The position numbers and the translations under genes are program-made. Under the pieces are notes generated by a model, which ran no database searches, had not been told where the DNA came from, and was given only the letters and a program-made list of their open reading frames with translations. From NCBI GenBank assembly GCA_934277435.1, contig CAKQUE010000009.1, positions 1 through 56,048 on the forward strand: 56,048 bases of DNA. Direction: 5' to 3'. Origin of the DNA: an uncultured Alphaproteobacteria bacterium (GTDB lineage: Bacteria > Pseudomonadota > Alphaproteobacteria > RF32 > CAG-239). Positions 32,451 through 41,892 of this stretch are shown one piece after another (positions within the stretch are counted from its first letter, which is position 1; the number at the start of each line of letters is the position of its first letter).

Positions 32451-34520
32451 TTAGAATATACTGTCAAGCAAACCTTCTAGAGTGGAAGGAGCAGATTTAG
32501 TTTTTGCTTTGGAGTCATCAGCCAAATCCTCTTCTTCTATTAAATCGCCGATACTATCTGCAGAAGTGTTATCATCAATCAGCGAGCCTATATCATCAGC
32601 GTTTGTAGCCAATGGTTTGATATTGTGCGCCGCCAGCATTACATCGTGCCAAATCTCAGCCGGAATAGTGCCGCCGCCGACTTTGTTCATTGGTTTTTCA
32701 TTGTCGTTGCCAACCCAAACCGCGGCTACATAGCCTCCGCCCCAGCCCACAAACCAAGCATCGCGGTAGTTTTGCGTGGTGCCGGTTTTTCCGGCGGCAA
32801 AATATGGCAGCTGCGCTTTTTTGCCTGTGCCGCGGGTAATCACATGGCTGAGCATTTGCGACATTTCTTTAACGATATTGCCATCTATAATCTGTTTTTG
32901 CCGATTTGATTGACGCACATAAAGCTGATGTCCGTCTTTACTGGAAATCTCGTTAATTGCGTGTGGCCAAACCGCATAGCCGCCGTTGGCAAGCACAGCA
33001 TAAGCAGTGGCCATATCAATCACTTTTACGCCGTTTGTACCCAAAACCATGGACGGAGTTTGCTCTATTTTTGTACTGATACCCATTTTGCGGGCGTTGG
33101 CGGCAATATCTTTGAGATACAGCTCTTTAGAAAGCGCCGCGGTTGCCACGTTTAGTGAATGGGTGAGGGCAAAATCCAAAGTAACATTACCATAATAGCG
33201 TTTACTGTAATTTGACGGCTGCCATTTGCCGATTTTTAGCGGCGCGTCGTTGACCATGCTGTCCGGTGCAAAGCCGTATTGCAAAGCCGTGAGATAAACA
33301 AACGGCTTAAACGCCGAGCCGGATTGGCGGATAGCCTGCACCGCGCGGTTAAATTGGCTGCGGTTATAATCCATGCCGCCGACCATGGCTTTGATGGCGC
33401 CGTTATAATCCATAACCACAATCGCGCCTTCGCTGACGTTTTTGCCTTTTGCGCCCCAAATATGCGAACGCAAGATTTTTTCGGCGCTTTCCTGCAACTT
33501 TTGGTCAAGCGTGGTCATAACATTCACATCAACCGAACGTTCGCCGATATAGCCGTTGACTTCGTCATAAACATATTGGGCAAAGTGCTTGCCGCCGCTC
33601 ACGCGGTATTGCTGTCCGTTGCTTATCGGCAAGGTTTTGGCGGAAGCGTATTGTTTTTGATTTATGTAGCCGCACTCCAGCATATTATGCAAAACGACAT
33701 TGGCGCGTTCAAGCGATTTTTCACGGTTTAAAATCGGGTTGTAGCGATTTGGTGCTTTGAGCATACCAGCCAAAATTGCCGCTTCATGCAGGTTTAAATT
33801 GTCGGCGCTTTTGTTGAAATACCAGTTTGCGGCAGCTTCGGCGCCATAGTTTCCGGAGCCAAAGTATACGCGGTTTAGATACAGCGCCATAATTTGATTT
33901 TTAGTCAGCTTATTTTCCAGCCAAAACGCCAGTAGCAGCTCCTGAACTTTACGTTTGATATTTTTATTTGGTGTTAAAAAGATATTTTTTGCCACTTGCT
34001 GTGTGATGGTTGAAGCGCCTTGGGCATAGCGACCACGGAACAGGTTGGTAATCATGGCGCGCCCAAAACCCCAGACATCAAAACCAAAATGCTTGTAAAA
34101 GCGGCGGTCTTCGGTGGCGATAATGGCGTTAGTCAGATTTTTTGGCAGATTATCCGGATATATCACTTCGGCATAGACATTGCCGAACGAGGCAATATCG
34201 CTGCCGTTTTCTGCCATAATGGTGGTTGAAGGCTGGCGGGTTTGCGCCACAGATTTGGCAATATCCGGCATGGTAAAGTAGCAATACGCCACATAACAGC
34301 CAACAGCTATAAACAAAAACAGTCCCGTCCATAAACCGAGAATAAACAAAGATTTCCATAATGAAGAGCCGCTTTTTTTCTTTTTTGCGGAGCGTTTTTT
34401 CTTTGAAGCAGATTTTTTCTTGGCGGCACTTTTCGCTTTGGTCTTACGTACGGTGTCTTCCAAAATAACCAAGCCTTTTTTGAGGTTGCGGCGAATTTTT
34501 TGTTTTACGTTTTGCGGCAT
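32451..34520 (-). CDS. Class A penicillin-binding protein (PBP1A type)
   Basis: 689 residues. The cytosolic N-terminus (about 1-50) is very rich in Lys, Ser and Ala. One anchor (LFILGLWTGLFLFIAVGCYV) follows, then the GT51 transglycosylase with the catalytic Glu in ATEDRRFYKHFG and GASTITQQVAKN. The transpeptidase has SAFKPF (SxxK Ser), SLN as the second motif and KTGTTQNYRDAWFVG (KTG). It polymerises and cross-links peptidoglycan. The acidic C-terminal tail ends LEGLLDSIF. The last 92 bp except the end are duplicated at 31099-31190. GAGAGAA precedes the ATG. Confidence 0.95.
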   Translation of the reverse strand: MPQNVKQKIRRNLKKGLVILEDTVRKTKAKSAAKKKSASKKKRSAKKKKSGSSLWKSLFILGLWTGLFLFIAVGCYVAYCYFTMPDIAKSVAQTRQPSTTIMAENGSDIASFGNVYAEVIYPDNLPKNLTNAIIATEDRRFYKHFGFDVWGFGRAMITNLFRGRYAQGASTITQQVAKNIFLTPNKNIKRKVQELLLAFWLENKLTKNQIMALYLNRVYFGSGNYGAEAAANWYFNKSADNLNLHEAAILAGMLKAPNRYNPILNREKSLERANVVLHNMLECGYINQKQYASAKTLPISNGQQYRVSGGKHFAQYVYDEVNGYIGERSVDVNVMTTLDQKLQESAEKILRSHIWGAKGKNVSEGAIVVMDYNGAIKAMVGGMDYNRSQFNRAVQAIRQSGSAFKPFVYLTALQYGFAPDSMVNDAPLKIGKWQPSNYSKRYYGNVTLDFALTHSLNVATAALSKELYLKDIAANARKMGISTKIEQTPSMVLGTNGVKVIDMATAYAVLANGGYAVWPHAINEISSKDGHQLYVRQSNRQKQIIDGNIVKEMSQMLSHVITRGTGKKAQLPYFAAGKTGTTQNYRDAWFVGWGGGYVAAVWVGNDNEKPMNKVGGGTIPAEIWHDVMLAAHNIKPLATNADDIGSLIDDNTSADSIGDLIEEEDLADDSKAKTKSAPSTLEGLLDSIF
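32458..32549. repeat. 92-bp direct repeat, right copy (inside the PBP gene)
   Basis: Identical to 31099-31190. Together the copies bracket leader RNA B and the prepilin gene. Confidence 0.95.
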
Positions 34521-34622
34521 TGTATTCTCTCATTTTTAGTCAAATATACGTAGTTTGCACTATATATAAAATAAGTTAAAGAAGGTTTTATAAACAAAAG
34601 CGTAAAGAAAAATTTTTAATGC

Positions 34623-34651
34623 TTGGCGAACGCTTAAAAAGTCGCTATATT
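34623..34651 (+). promoter_or_regulatory. Promoter of polA
   Basis: TTGGCG (34623-34628), 17 bp, TATATT (34646-34651); AAGGAG follows before the ATG at 34673. Confidence 0.6.
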
Positions 34652-34672
34652 GGCGGATAAGGAGAAAATAAA

Positions 34673-37381
34673 ATGGCAAAAGTTTGTTTGATTGACGGTT
34701 CAGGGTATATTTTTAGAGCATTTTACGCGCTTCCGACTATGACGGCGCCAAACGGCAAGCCGGTGAACGCTGTGTATGGATTTTTGACAATGTTTATGCG
34801 GCTGATAAAAGCAATTCCTTGCGATTATTGCGCGGTGCTTTTTGATGCCAAGCGTCAGAATTTTCGCAACAACTTTTTTGCTGATTACAAAGCGACACGC
34901 GCGGAGATTCCAGAATTGCTGATTCCGCAGTTTGAGCTGATTTATAAAACAGTGCAGAATTTGAATTTGCCATATATTTTGCAAGAGGGATATGAAGCAG
35001 ATGATTTGATTGCTACCTATGCAAAACAGGCAGTTGAAGCTGGTCATGATGTGGTTGTGGTGTCGGCAGATAAGGATTTGATGCAGCTTATTCGTCCGCA
35101 TGTGGAATTTTATGATGGTATGAAAGACAAATTTTTTACCCCTGAAGATGTGCATGAAAAGTTTGGCGTTTATCCGGATAAGGTTGTTGATGTGCAGGCG
35201 CTTTCCGGCGATAAAATCGATAATATTCCAGGTGTTCCGGGGATTGGCCCAAAAACGGCGGCCGAACTGGTTAATATGTTCGGCTCGTTGCAAGGTGTGT
35301 TGGATAATGCCGATAAAATCAAGCAAAACAAACGCCGTGAAGTGCTTATGCAAAATAAAGAAGCCGCAGAACTTTCGCTGAAATTAGTGACGCTTAAAAA
35401 TGATGTGCCGGTGGAGCATTTTTTAGATGAATTCAAGTGTCAGGCGCCAGATGCCGAAACGCTGCTTAATTTTGTGACGGAACTTGGTTTTAAAAGCATT
35501 TTGCCAAAGTTGCAAAAATGGGTTGAAGAGCGCTGCTGCGCTTTGGGCGATGCGCCTGTTGCGGCTAAAAAAGAAGAGCCGGCGCGTTATCTGAAAATTC
35601 AAAACCGCGATGATTTGAAAGCATTATATCAAGAAATTGTTTCGGCGCAGCAATTTGGTTTTCAGGTTTTGCATAATGGTGTTGAGCCGGAGGCTTTGAG
35701 TGTTTGCACAAGGGAAAACAGCGCCTATTATTTGCCGATACCGCAAGTGGCAGGCGAGGCAGATTTGTTTTCGCACCATGATGTGTCACAGCTGGACAAT
35801 GAAACGGTTAAAAAGTTTTTGCTTGCTACTTTGGAAAATCCAAATATTTTAAAAATTGCTTTGGATTTGAAAACGCAGTGGCATTATTTGAACAAAATTT
35901 GCGGTAAACAGCTGGATTTGTGGCCGTATCATGATGTTGCGGTAATGTCGTATGATGTGGACAGCTCGCTGCATGAGCATACTTTAGCGGTGTTGAGCGA
36001 TATGCTGCTGGATAAAAAAATAGCGCAACCTAAACTTTCGGCAAAAATTAAAAAAATTGATTTTTTCAGCCCCGAATATGGCAATTATGTTTTTGAAAGC
36101 GCTGATTATGTTTTGCGGCTTTATCATATTTTGAAAGACAGCCTTTTTCACGAGCATAAAATGTATGTTTATGAAATGCTCGACCGTCGTTTGCTACAAG
36201 TTTTGCTGAAAATGGAAGACGAGGGAATAACTATTGATGAAAATTCTATGGCGGAATTGAACGATGAATTTGCTCGTCAGATGAGTAAGATAGAAAGTGA
36301 AATTTTCGCACTGGCCGGTATGGAGTTTAACCTTGGTTCGCCAAAGCAAATCGGAGAAATTCTGTTTGACAAGCTGGGCTTTAGCGGAGCTAAAAAAACG
36401 GCTGGCACAGGCAACTACAACACCAGCGCCGAAGTTTTGGAACAGTTGGCGGAAGAACATGAAATCGCAGCCAAAATTTTGGAATGGCGCAGTTATGCCA
36501 AGCTGAAATCAACTTATACCACGGCTTTGCTGGAAGTAAAAGATAAAAATAACCGAGTGCATACCACTTTTTCGCAAACGGTGGTGAACACAGGGCGTTT
36601 GGCTTCTTCTAATCCGAATTTGCAAAATATTCCGAATCGTTCGGAAATCGGGCGTAAAATCCGTGCTTGTTTTGTGGCTCGTAAGGGCTATAAAATCGTG
36701 GCTGCCGATTATAGCCAAATGGAATTGCGTTTGCTGGCGTCGGTTGCCGATGTTAAAGCCTTGAAAGAGGCGTTTGCCGCCGGTGTGGATATTCACGCCG
36801 CCACGGCCGCCCGTGTATTTGGATTGAAGCCTGAAGAAGTGGATAGAGAACATCGAAGCCGCGCTAAAGCTATCAATTTTGGTATTGTTTACGGTATTTC
36901 GCAGTTTGGTCTGGCCAAGCAAATCGGAACTACCAAAGAAGTGGCTAAGCAATATATTGATTCATATTTTGCAGTCATGCCGGAAGTTAAAACTTATATG
37001 GAAAAAACAATAGAATTTGCCCGTAGCCATGGTTATGTTTTAACGCCGATGGGACGTAAATGCGCCGTGTTGGGGATTAATGACAAAAATCATCGCATTG
37101 TATCATTTGCCGAACGTGCGGCGATTAACGCGCCGATACAAGGCGGAGCGGCCGATATTGTGAAACTGGCTATGCAAAAAGTTTATCAGGCGATGCAAGA
37201 ACATCAGCTGGACGGACGTTTGCTTTTGCAAGTGCATGACGAGCTGGTGCTGGAAGTTAAAGCCGAACATGCGCAGCAAACAGCAGAGTTGTTACAAAAA
37301 ATTATGGAAGAAGCTGCAGATACAGCAGTGAAAATGGTGGTGGAAACCGGTGTCGGCGATACTTGGGCTTCGGCGCATTAA
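34673..37381 (+). CDS. polA: DNA polymerase I, proofreading domain degenerate
   Basis: 902 residues. The 5' nuclease domain (1 to about 290) has DGSGYIFRAFYALP, YEADDLIATYA, SADKDLMQL and GDKIDNIPGVPGIGPKTAAEL. The middle domain (about 310-500) keeps the fold order, but exo motif I reads FGFQVLHNG instead of DxE, and motif III lacks the usual Tyr/Asp set, so 3'-5' exonuclease activity is probably lost. The polymerase (about 500-902) has motif A AADYSQMELRLLASV, motif B RSRAKAINFGIVYGIS and motif C LLLQVHDELVLEV. It repairs DNA and removes RNA primers. Monocistronic. Confidence 0.97.
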   Translation: MAKVCLIDGSGYIFRAFYALPTMTAPNGKPVNAVYGFLTMFMRLIKAIPCDYCAVLFDAKRQNFRNNFFADYKATRAEIPELLIPQFELIYKTVQNLNLPYILQEGYEADDLIATYAKQAVEAGHDVVVVSADKDLMQLIRPHVEFYDGMKDKFFTPEDVHEKFGVYPDKVVDVQALSGDKIDNIPGVPGIGPKTAAELVNMFGSLQGVLDNADKIKQNKRREVLMQNKEAAELSLKLVTLKNDVPVEHFLDEFKCQAPDAETLLNFVTELGFKSILPKLQKWVEERCCALGDAPVAAKKEEPARYLKIQNRDDLKALYQEIVSAQQFGFQVLHNGVEPEALSVCTRENSAYYLPIPQVAGEADLFSHHDVSQLDNETVKKFLLATLENPNILKIALDLKTQWHYLNKICGKQLDLWPYHDVAVMSYDVDSSLHEHTLAVLSDMLLDKKIAQPKLSAKIKKIDFFSPEYGNYVFESADYVLRLYHILKDSLFHEHKMYVYEMLDRRLLQVLLKMEDEGITIDENSMAELNDEFARQMSKIESEIFALAGMEFNLGSPKQIGEILFDKLGFSGAKKTAGTGNYNTSAEVLEQLAEEHEIAAKILEWRSYAKLKSTYTTALLEVKDKNNRVHTTFSQTVVNTGRLASSNPNLQNIPNRSEIGRKIRACFVARKGYKIVAADYSQMELRLLASVADVKALKEAFAAGVDIHAATAARVFGLKPEEVDREHRSRAKAINFGIVYGISQFGLAKQIGTTKEVAKQYIDSYFAVMPEVKTYMEKTIEFARSHGYVLTPMGRKCAVLGINDKNHRIVSFAERAAINAPIQGGAADIVKLAMQKVYQAMQEHQLDGRLLLQVHDELVLEVKAEHAQQTAELLQKIMEEAADTAVKMVVETGVGDTWASAH

Positions 37382-37465
37382 AATTGCAAAACCAGGTATG
37401 TATTAACCTTTCAGTCATAAATTGTGTCGTATAAAGATTATAACAGATTAAAAGGAGAATGCAAA

Positions 37466-38008
37466 ATGAAAAAATATTTGTTACTTGCTGCAGGTTTATT
37501 GATGGCTGTTTCGGCTAATGCCGGCGAATATCGTCCATATTGGGGTTTTGACTATGTCAATATGACGCCAAACTTAAAAGGTCGTTATGAAAATTATTTT
37601 GCCGAAAATTATGATTTGGGCAGTCTGACCGCAGGTGTAAAATTTGTTGATTATGGTTCTATAGAATTTTTTGCCGAGCGTTCTTTGCAAGAAAAGAAAG
37701 TTATGGGGCCTAATGTTGCTCGCAGCCGTTTATATGGCTATGGCGCCGATGTTTTGATTGATATGTATAATGTTTCGGACGCCACAATTTTGGGCTCGGT
37801 CGGTTATGGAAGAATTTCATCTAAACTAAAATATAATGGTAAAAGCGATAAAGATTCTGTGAATGCCTTGCGTTTGGGTGTTGGCGGTGAAATCAATCCT
37901 ACTCCGGAATGGGGCTTTAGAGCAATATATCGTTATTCTTTAGCTGACGGCGACGCTTATAACAACAGCAAAGAATTTACTATCGGCGCGCGCTACTATT
38001 TTTATTAA
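37466..38008 (+). CDS. Outer-membrane beta-barrel protein
   Basis: 180 residues from ATG 37466, after AAAGGAG; the upstream extension of 14 codons has no ribosome site. A signal peptide (KKYLLLAAGLLMAVSANAG, cleavage near 19-20) is followed by alternating strands rich in Tyr and Gly, ending FTIGARYYFY with a terminal aromatic. It resembles the opacity/OmpW-like eight-stranded porin class; the exact family is unclear. Confidence 0.82.
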   Translation: MKKYLLLAAGLLMAVSANAGEYRPYWGFDYVNMTPNLKGRYENYFAENYDLGSLTAGVKFVDYGSIEFFAERSLQEKKVMGPNVARSRLYGYGADVLIDMYNVSDATILGSVGYGRISSKLKYNGKSDKDSVNALRLGVGGEINPTPEWGFRAIYRYSLADGDAYNNSKEFTIGARYYFY

Positions 38009-38126
38009 AAGTAAAGCTTGTTTAAGGTGGCGGGTAAGCCAGTTTAGCCAAGCAAATGAAAACTTATGTAGTTTGGTGCTGTAAGCAATAGTATAATGAC
38101 AACTAATAAGCTTTTCAAGTGCCAGT

Positions 38127-38170
38127 AATTGTCGGATGTGACACACTGTCTATTCCGGCAATTTTTGTTT
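38127..38170 (+). terminator. Terminator of the outer-membrane protein gene
   Basis: AATTGTCGGA (38127-38136) and TCCGGCAATT (38154-38163), one G-U pair, then TTTGTTT. The rest of 38009-38321 shows no gene. Confidence 0.65.
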
Positions 38171-38321
38171 GAGCATATTATTTATATATGAATCATGCCA
38201 ATTATTAAATGTGCCGAAACACGTAATAAGTGAAAAAGTTATGCACAGTATTAACACGGAAAAATTGCAAAAAAAAAACGTTTGCATAATATAAGATAAA
38301 AAATCTATGTGGAGAAGTAAA

Positions 38322-39974
38322 GTGGTAAAAGTTTCGGTGTTGATGGCTGTATATAAAACAAATTTAGAATATTTAAAATCAGCAATAGAAAGTATCTTAA
38401 ATCAGACCTATAAGGATTTTGAATTTTTGATAGTTGATGATTGTTCTCAAAATGAGCAAATTACGAATATGCTTAATGATTATGCAAAGCAGGATTTCAG
38501 AGTAAAAGTTTATAAAAATGAAAATAATATGGGAATTTCAGCCACTAGAAATAAGTTGTTAAGTTTGGCTGTTGGTGAATATGTTGCTGTTATGGACCAT
38601 GATGATATTTCATTGCCGCAGAGATTGGAAAGAGAAGTTGAATTTTTAGATAACCATCCAGATGTCGGAGTTGTTGGATGCTGGTATGAAAAATTTCCAA
38701 AATATAAACTAAAAAGACGTTATGTTACAGATTTTCAAATTAAAAAAGATTTAATGTTTGGTTGTGCTGTTTTGCATCCTTCGTCTATGTTGCGTAAGTC
38801 TATTTTAGATAAATATAATATAAAGTATGAAAAAGAATTTTCTCCGGCTGAAGATTATGCGTTATGGGTAAGACTTATTGATAAGACAAAATTTGCTAAT
38901 ATTCCAGAAGTGTTATTTAAATATCGTGACTATCAAGGCAACACTTCTAAAACTCAAAAATATAAAATGAAAAAAGCATCTAAAGAAATTCACGCTATTA
39001 TTGAAAATAAATATTCTAAAATTTATGCTTTAGCCACAAATAAACAAACAATATCTTTTTGTGGTTTGCCAATTGTAAGCCGTCAAGTGAAAGGATGTCA
39101 GGTTTGCTATAAAATTTTAAATTTGTTAAAGGTTAAAAGAAATGAGCCTATTTACATAAAAGATTGTTCAAATATGCCTATATATATTATTTCATTCAAT
39201 CGTCTTTCATATTTACAGAAAATAATAGAGGTTTTAGAAAGATATAGTTTAAAAAATATTCATATAATTGATAATGCGTCAACTTATCCTCCTTTGCTGG
39301 AATATTTGAAAAAAACACCGTATAAAGTCTATCATATGTCAAAAAATTATGGTCATAAGGTGTTTTTTGAAGCAGATGAATTCAAGAAAGTAAGGGAAAA
39401 TAGTTACTTTGTGCTTACAGATCCAGATGTGGTGCCTACAGATGATTGTCCAGCCGATTTTATGGATTTATTTTATCATTTACTTAAATCTTATCCCAAA
39501 ATAAATAAGGTAGGATTTTCTTTAAAAACTGACGATTTGCCGGAATATAATGTAATGAAGAGTTTAATTATGCGCTGGGAAAAACAATATTATAAAAAGG
39601 CTATGAACAATTTTGCTCCTATTTATTATAATTCGGCGATTGATACGACTTTTGCCATGTATCGACCTCAGAAAAATGTTAAAGGCAAACAGTTTTTTAA
39701 GGCGATAAGAGTTGGAAAACCGTATGAAGCACGTCATTTACCATGGTATAAAAATTTAAATATTATAACAGAAGAAGATAAATTTTATAATAGTCTTGAT
39801 TGCGGCAGTGGTAATTGGAATACGGCAGAAAATATAAAGAAAATAGAAGATGCTTTATGGGCTAAAGAATGTAATCATTGGTATGAATATCTGTTTTCGT
39901 ATAAATATGTATCAAATAAATATGTTTTAAGAATATTGGGATTAAAATTAAGTTTGCATAAAAAATTATTTTAA
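38322..39974 (+). CDS. Two-domain glycosyltransferase
   Basis: 550 residues from GTG 38322-38324, seven bases after GGAG; ATG 38307 upstream would place that site inside the gene. Domain 1 (about 1-235) is GT2: VSVLMAVYKTNLEYLKSAI, VDDCSQNE, NMGISATRNKLL, MDHDD as the DxD motif, and SPAEDYALWVRL. Domain 2 (about 280-530) is a second GT-A fold: MPIYIISFNRLSYLQKII, IDNAST, LTDPDVVP as its DxD. Two activities in one chain suggest alternating sugar additions to a surface polysaccharide. Very AT-rich compared with neighbours, a possible sign of transfer. Confidence 0.85.
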   Translation: MVKVSVLMAVYKTNLEYLKSAIESILNQTYKDFEFLIVDDCSQNEQITNMLNDYAKQDFRVKVYKNENNMGISATRNKLLSLAVGEYVAVMDHDDISLPQRLEREVEFLDNHPDVGVVGCWYEKFPKYKLKRRYVTDFQIKKDLMFGCAVLHPSSMLRKSILDKYNIKYEKEFSPAEDYALWVRLIDKTKFANIPEVLFKYRDYQGNTSKTQKYKMKKASKEIHAIIENKYSKIYALATNKQTISFCGLPIVSRQVKGCQVCYKILNLLKVKRNEPIYIKDCSNMPIYIISFNRLSYLQKIIEVLERYSLKNIHIIDNASTYPPLLEYLKKTPYKVYHMSKNYGHKVFFEADEFKKVRENSYFVLTDPDVVPTDDCPADFMDLFYHLLKSYPKINKVGFSLKTDDLPEYNVMKSLIMRWEKQYYKKAMNNFAPIYYNSAIDTTFAMYRPQKNVKGKQFFKAIRVGKPYEARHLPWYKNLNIITEEDKFYNSLDCGSGNWNTAENIKKIEDALWAKECNHWYEYLFSYKYVSNKYVLRILGLKLSLHKKLF

Positions 39975-40080
39975 TATTCTTGTCGCAAATAATTGTTTGT
40001 TTTTATGCAGTCAGCCAATAAATTATGAAAATGATGTGAAGCATTTGGTTTTGAAAACGACTAAAACTACTAAGCAGATA

Positions 40081-40112
40081 AAAGGTTGTGTTTTTTACGC
40101 AGCCTTTTTTTT
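40081..40112 (+). terminator. Terminator of the two-domain glycosyltransferase gene
   Basis: AAAGGTTGTG (40081-40090) pairs with ACGCAGCCTTT (40097-40107), two G-U pairs, then TTTTT. Confidence 0.8.
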
Positions 40113-40157
40113 GCTGAAATTATAAAACTTTTATAGATGTGGATAGTTGTTCTTATT

Positions 40158-40186
40158 TTGTTATCAAAACGCAAAAATTATATTAT
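40158..40186 (+). promoter_or_regulatory. Promoter of the phosphoethanolamine-transferase-like gene
   Basis: TTGTTA (40158-40163), 17 bp, TATTAT (40181-40186); GAGGGA precedes the ATG. Confidence 0.6.
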
Positions 40187-40221
40187 AGAGCAAAATAACT
40201 GGACTATATTTTGAGGGACTA

Positions 40222-41892
40222 ATGAATATTTTTTTTAGCAGAAGCATGGCGTTTTTGACAAAGTTGAAATATAACGCGCTTATGGGATTATTGTTTGCTT
40301 TTTTGGTGGTGCTGCCGGATTATTTGTTTGAGGCTTTTTTGCCAAATGTGAGATATTTGACTGACTACGTATTTTTGGCGGTTATGTTTGTGTTTGGCTT
40401 TTTCCTTTCACTTTCTGGGGTGTGGGTGTATGCTGTATGCTGTTTGCTGTTTATGTTTATGCAGCTGATTCAGCTAGGACACATTGCTTATTTTGCCCGC
40501 CCGATAAATCCACTTGATATTGGTAAAGTTTTTGGCGAATTTGATGATGTTTATTCTGCTGGTATGTCTGATTTCGATGACTTTTGGTTTGTGCCGGTTG
40601 CGGCGGTGCTACCGTTTTTAATTTTGTTGCTTATGGAATTTAAATGGCGGAAAAAACTATATTTTTCGGTTATCGGGATTGTGGCGGTTATCGTCTTTTT
40701 AGGTGTCAAGCCAGAACGGGCAACTCGACGCGGTTTGCATTCTTTTTTGCCGCCGGAAACACGCTATTCTATTCATAATTCGATTAATTCTTTTTCTTTT
40801 TATTTGGTGAATGGTGCCGACAGCAAAAATATTCATGATATTGTGCCGCAAGATTTTTATCTGCCGTACAAAGTGGAAAAACTGCCGAAATCTTCGCAGC
40901 TGGTGGTGCTGATTATGGGGGAAAGCACTAACGCCGATAAAATGCATTTGTTTAATCCAGGCGCGCGGCAAACTACGCCTTGTCTTGATAAAATGAAAGA
41001 CAAAACCGGTTTTGCCTATAGCACGGCGATTTCCGACGCAGTTTCTACGCATTCTTCATTGCCGATTTTTTTCAATATGATGAAAGAACCTGGGAATATT
41101 CTAAAGCTGGAAAAAGAAGATACAAATTTGTTTCGGATGGCCAAAGAAAATGGTTTTAAAACCTATTTTTATTCGGCTTATGATATGAAACAAACAAATT
41201 TAATTGGTGTGCGTTATATTGATGAAATGGTTACTTCCGAGCATAATCCGCGTAAGTTTAAGCATAAAAAAGAAGATTTGCTGCTGAAAATGTTTAAAAA
41301 GCTGGATTTGAAAAATGGCAAAAATTTTGTGGTTTTGAATTTTAAAAGCGTGCATTCTCCCTATGAGGAAAACTACAGCCATCATAAAGAATTTGATGTG
41401 TTTAAGCCCAAAGATGACAGTCGTTTTGAAGAGGAAAATGCCGCCTATGATAATGCGATTTTGTATATAGACAGTATTTTGGGGCAGCTGCTTGAAGAAT
41501 TTGAACGCTTGAACGTTGCCAACTCGCAGTTTATATTTACTTCGGACCATGGTGAAATGCTGGGATTTCCTGATGGGCGTTATGGTCATAATCAATTGGT
41601 TATAGAAGATATGAAAGTGCCGTTTTTCTTGTATAATATTGGAGGCAAAAATCCGGTTTTACCAAAAGGCGTGATTTCTCATTATGAAATTTCTGAATTG
41701 GTGGCGCAATATTTAGGGTATAAAGTTACAAATCCAAATTATAGCGATGATGTGTTTTTTGTACATGGCAATAATCTGTTTGAAGAATATCAATTTGTGG
41801 AATATAATCGGCAAAACGGTCAGTTGCAAGAAGTTCTTAAAGACGAAGTTGAAAATTTTATTCGCAATAAAACAAAAGAGAAGGCAAAATGA
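40222..41892 (+). CDS. Sulfatase-superfamily phosphoethanolamine transferase-like protein
   Basis: 556 residues. About five membrane spans (residues 15-175) precede a periplasmic catalytic domain of alkaline phosphatase type: the metal motif MGESTNADKMHLF, the nucleophile region STAISDAVSTHSSLP, a KSVHSPYEENY block, and TSDHGEMLG with GRYGHNQ as the late Asp/His metal ligands. Known relatives (EptA, OpgE, LTA synthase) transfer phosphoethanolamine or phosphoglycerol to lipid A or glycans. Donor and acceptor here are inferred. Overlaps tcdA by 4 bp. Confidence 0.85.
   Translation: MNIFFSRSMAFLTKLKYNALMGLLFAFLVVLPDYLFEAFLPNVRYLTDYVFLAVMFVFGFFLSLSGVWVYAVCCLLFMFMQLIQLGHIAYFARPINPLDIGKVFGEFDDVYSAGMSDFDDFWFVPVAAVLPFLILLLMEFKWRKKLYFSVIGIVAVIVFLGVKPERATRRGLHSFLPPETRYSIHNSINSFSFYLVNGADSKNIHDIVPQDFYLPYKVEKLPKSSQLVVLIMGESTNADKMHLFNPGARQTTPCLDKMKDKTGFAYSTAISDAVSTHSSLPIFFNMMKEPGNILKLEKEDTNLFRMAKENGFKTYFYSAYDMKQTNLIGVRYIDEMVTSEHNPRKFKHKKEDLLLKMFKKLDLKNGKNFVVLNFKSVHSPYEENYSHHKEFDVFKPKDDSRFEEENAAYDNAILYIDSILGQLLEEFERLNVANSQFIFTSDHGEMLGFPDGRYGHNQLVIEDMKVPFFLYNIGGKNPVLPKGVISHYEISELVAQYLGYKVTNPNYSDDVFFVHGNNLFEEYQFVEYNRQNGQLQEVLKDEVENFIRNKTKEKAK

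Noticed and set aside
31099..32549. Insertion sequence between the 92-bp repeats
   Set aside because: The segment encodes no transposase or integrase and has no terminal inverted repeats; the direct repeats are far longer than target-site duplications.
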